Source of the DNA: Candidatus Dormiibacterota bacterium
Lineage (GTDB): Bacteria; Chloroflexota; Dormibacteria; Aeolococcales; Aeolococcaceae
Direction of reading: 5' to 3'
Assembly: GCA_003135255.1 (NCBI GenBank)
Contig: PLAX01000120.1
Coordinates: 3,438-15,426 of the forward strand
Length of the DNA stretch: 11,989 nt
The translations under genes and the position numbers were made by a program. Below are positions 11,949-11,989 of this stretch, in pieces; position 1 is the stretch's first letter, and every line of letters starts with the position of its first letter. The notes under the pieces are model-generated. The model saw nothing but the letters and a program-made list of their open reading frames with translations, was not told the DNA's origin and did not search any database.

Positions 11949-11989
11949 ATGCGCAATACCCGGCGCCCCTTCTCCTGGATGCTCGGCGT
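11949..11989 (+). CDS. N-terminus of a further gene, probably the membrane protease FtsH
   Basis: Thirteen codons are visible before the edge: MRNTRRPFSWMLG. A short basic N-terminus entering a hydrophobic segment directly after tilS is what the membrane-anchored AAA+ zinc protease FtsH looks like, and tilS and ftsH are neighbours in many Gram-positive-related genomes. The ATG at 11949 has no Shine-Dalgarno but follows a -10 element closely. The presence of a gene here is likely; the identity is inferred from gene order alone. Confidence 0.4.
   Translation, partial: MRNTRRPFSWMLG

Noticed and set aside
1..11989. Mobile element, prophage, CRISPR array, toxin-antitoxin or defence system
   Set aside because: No transposase, integrase, terminal inverted repeats, spacer-repeat pattern or adjacent toxin/antitoxin pair was seen. 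MazG here is the two-domain housekeeping type in an mfd context, not part of a mazEF locus.

Overview
This is a GC-rich bacterial chromosome segment, almost entirely housekeeping in content. I see no insertion sequence, phage gene, CRISPR array or defence island. The genes have strongly GC-biased third codon positions, and two starts are GTG or depend on overlaps. A bc-type cytochrome b, a single-chain helicase-nuclease with an iron-sulphur signature and the order mazG-ftsB-tRNA-tilS suggest a Gram-positive-related (Terrabacteria) lineage such as Dormibacterota or Chloroflexota. That placement is inference, not proof. A bS21 gene argues against a typical actinobacterium.

Layout, left to right. 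Positions 1-587 (minus strand): the start of a respiratory operon with a 51-residue single-span membrane protein, overlapped by 8 nt with a cytochrome b (QcrB/PetB type) that runs off the left edge. Positions 588-794: a relatively AT-rich divergent regulatory region with a 16-bp palindrome. Positions 795-1094 (plus): a probable orphan protein of 99 residues with four cysteines. Positions 1191-4085 (minus): a 964-residue UvrD/RecB-type helicase fused to a PD-(D/E)XK nuclease.

Positions 4086-4298 hold divergent promoters and a long leader for rpsU (4299-4481), which ends in a strong intrinsic terminator. A compact plus-strand run follows: ybeY (4553-4993), pth (5007-5618), mfd (5611-9315, overlapping pth by 8 nt), mazG (9330-10247) and an ftsB/divIC-like divisome gene (10384-10854). 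Next come an initiator tRNA-fMet (10917-10991), a second CAU tRNA (11057-11129), a short tilS (11162-11938) and the first codons of another gene at the right edge, probably ftsH.

Functionally the plus-strand block joins translation quality control (bS21, YbeY, Pth, initiator tRNA, TilS with a possible substrate tRNA), genome maintenance (Mfd, MazG house-cleaning pyrophosphatase) and division (FtsB). The helicase-nuclease on the opposite strand fits double-strand-break processing. I did not find a new multi-gene system. The unusual signals are local changes inside conserved proteins: an insertion in the RNAP-interaction domain of Mfd, altered active-site residues in Pth, a decayed second MazG site and a minimal TilS without its usual RGxG loop. 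There are also initiator-tRNA, leaderless-start and repeat features.
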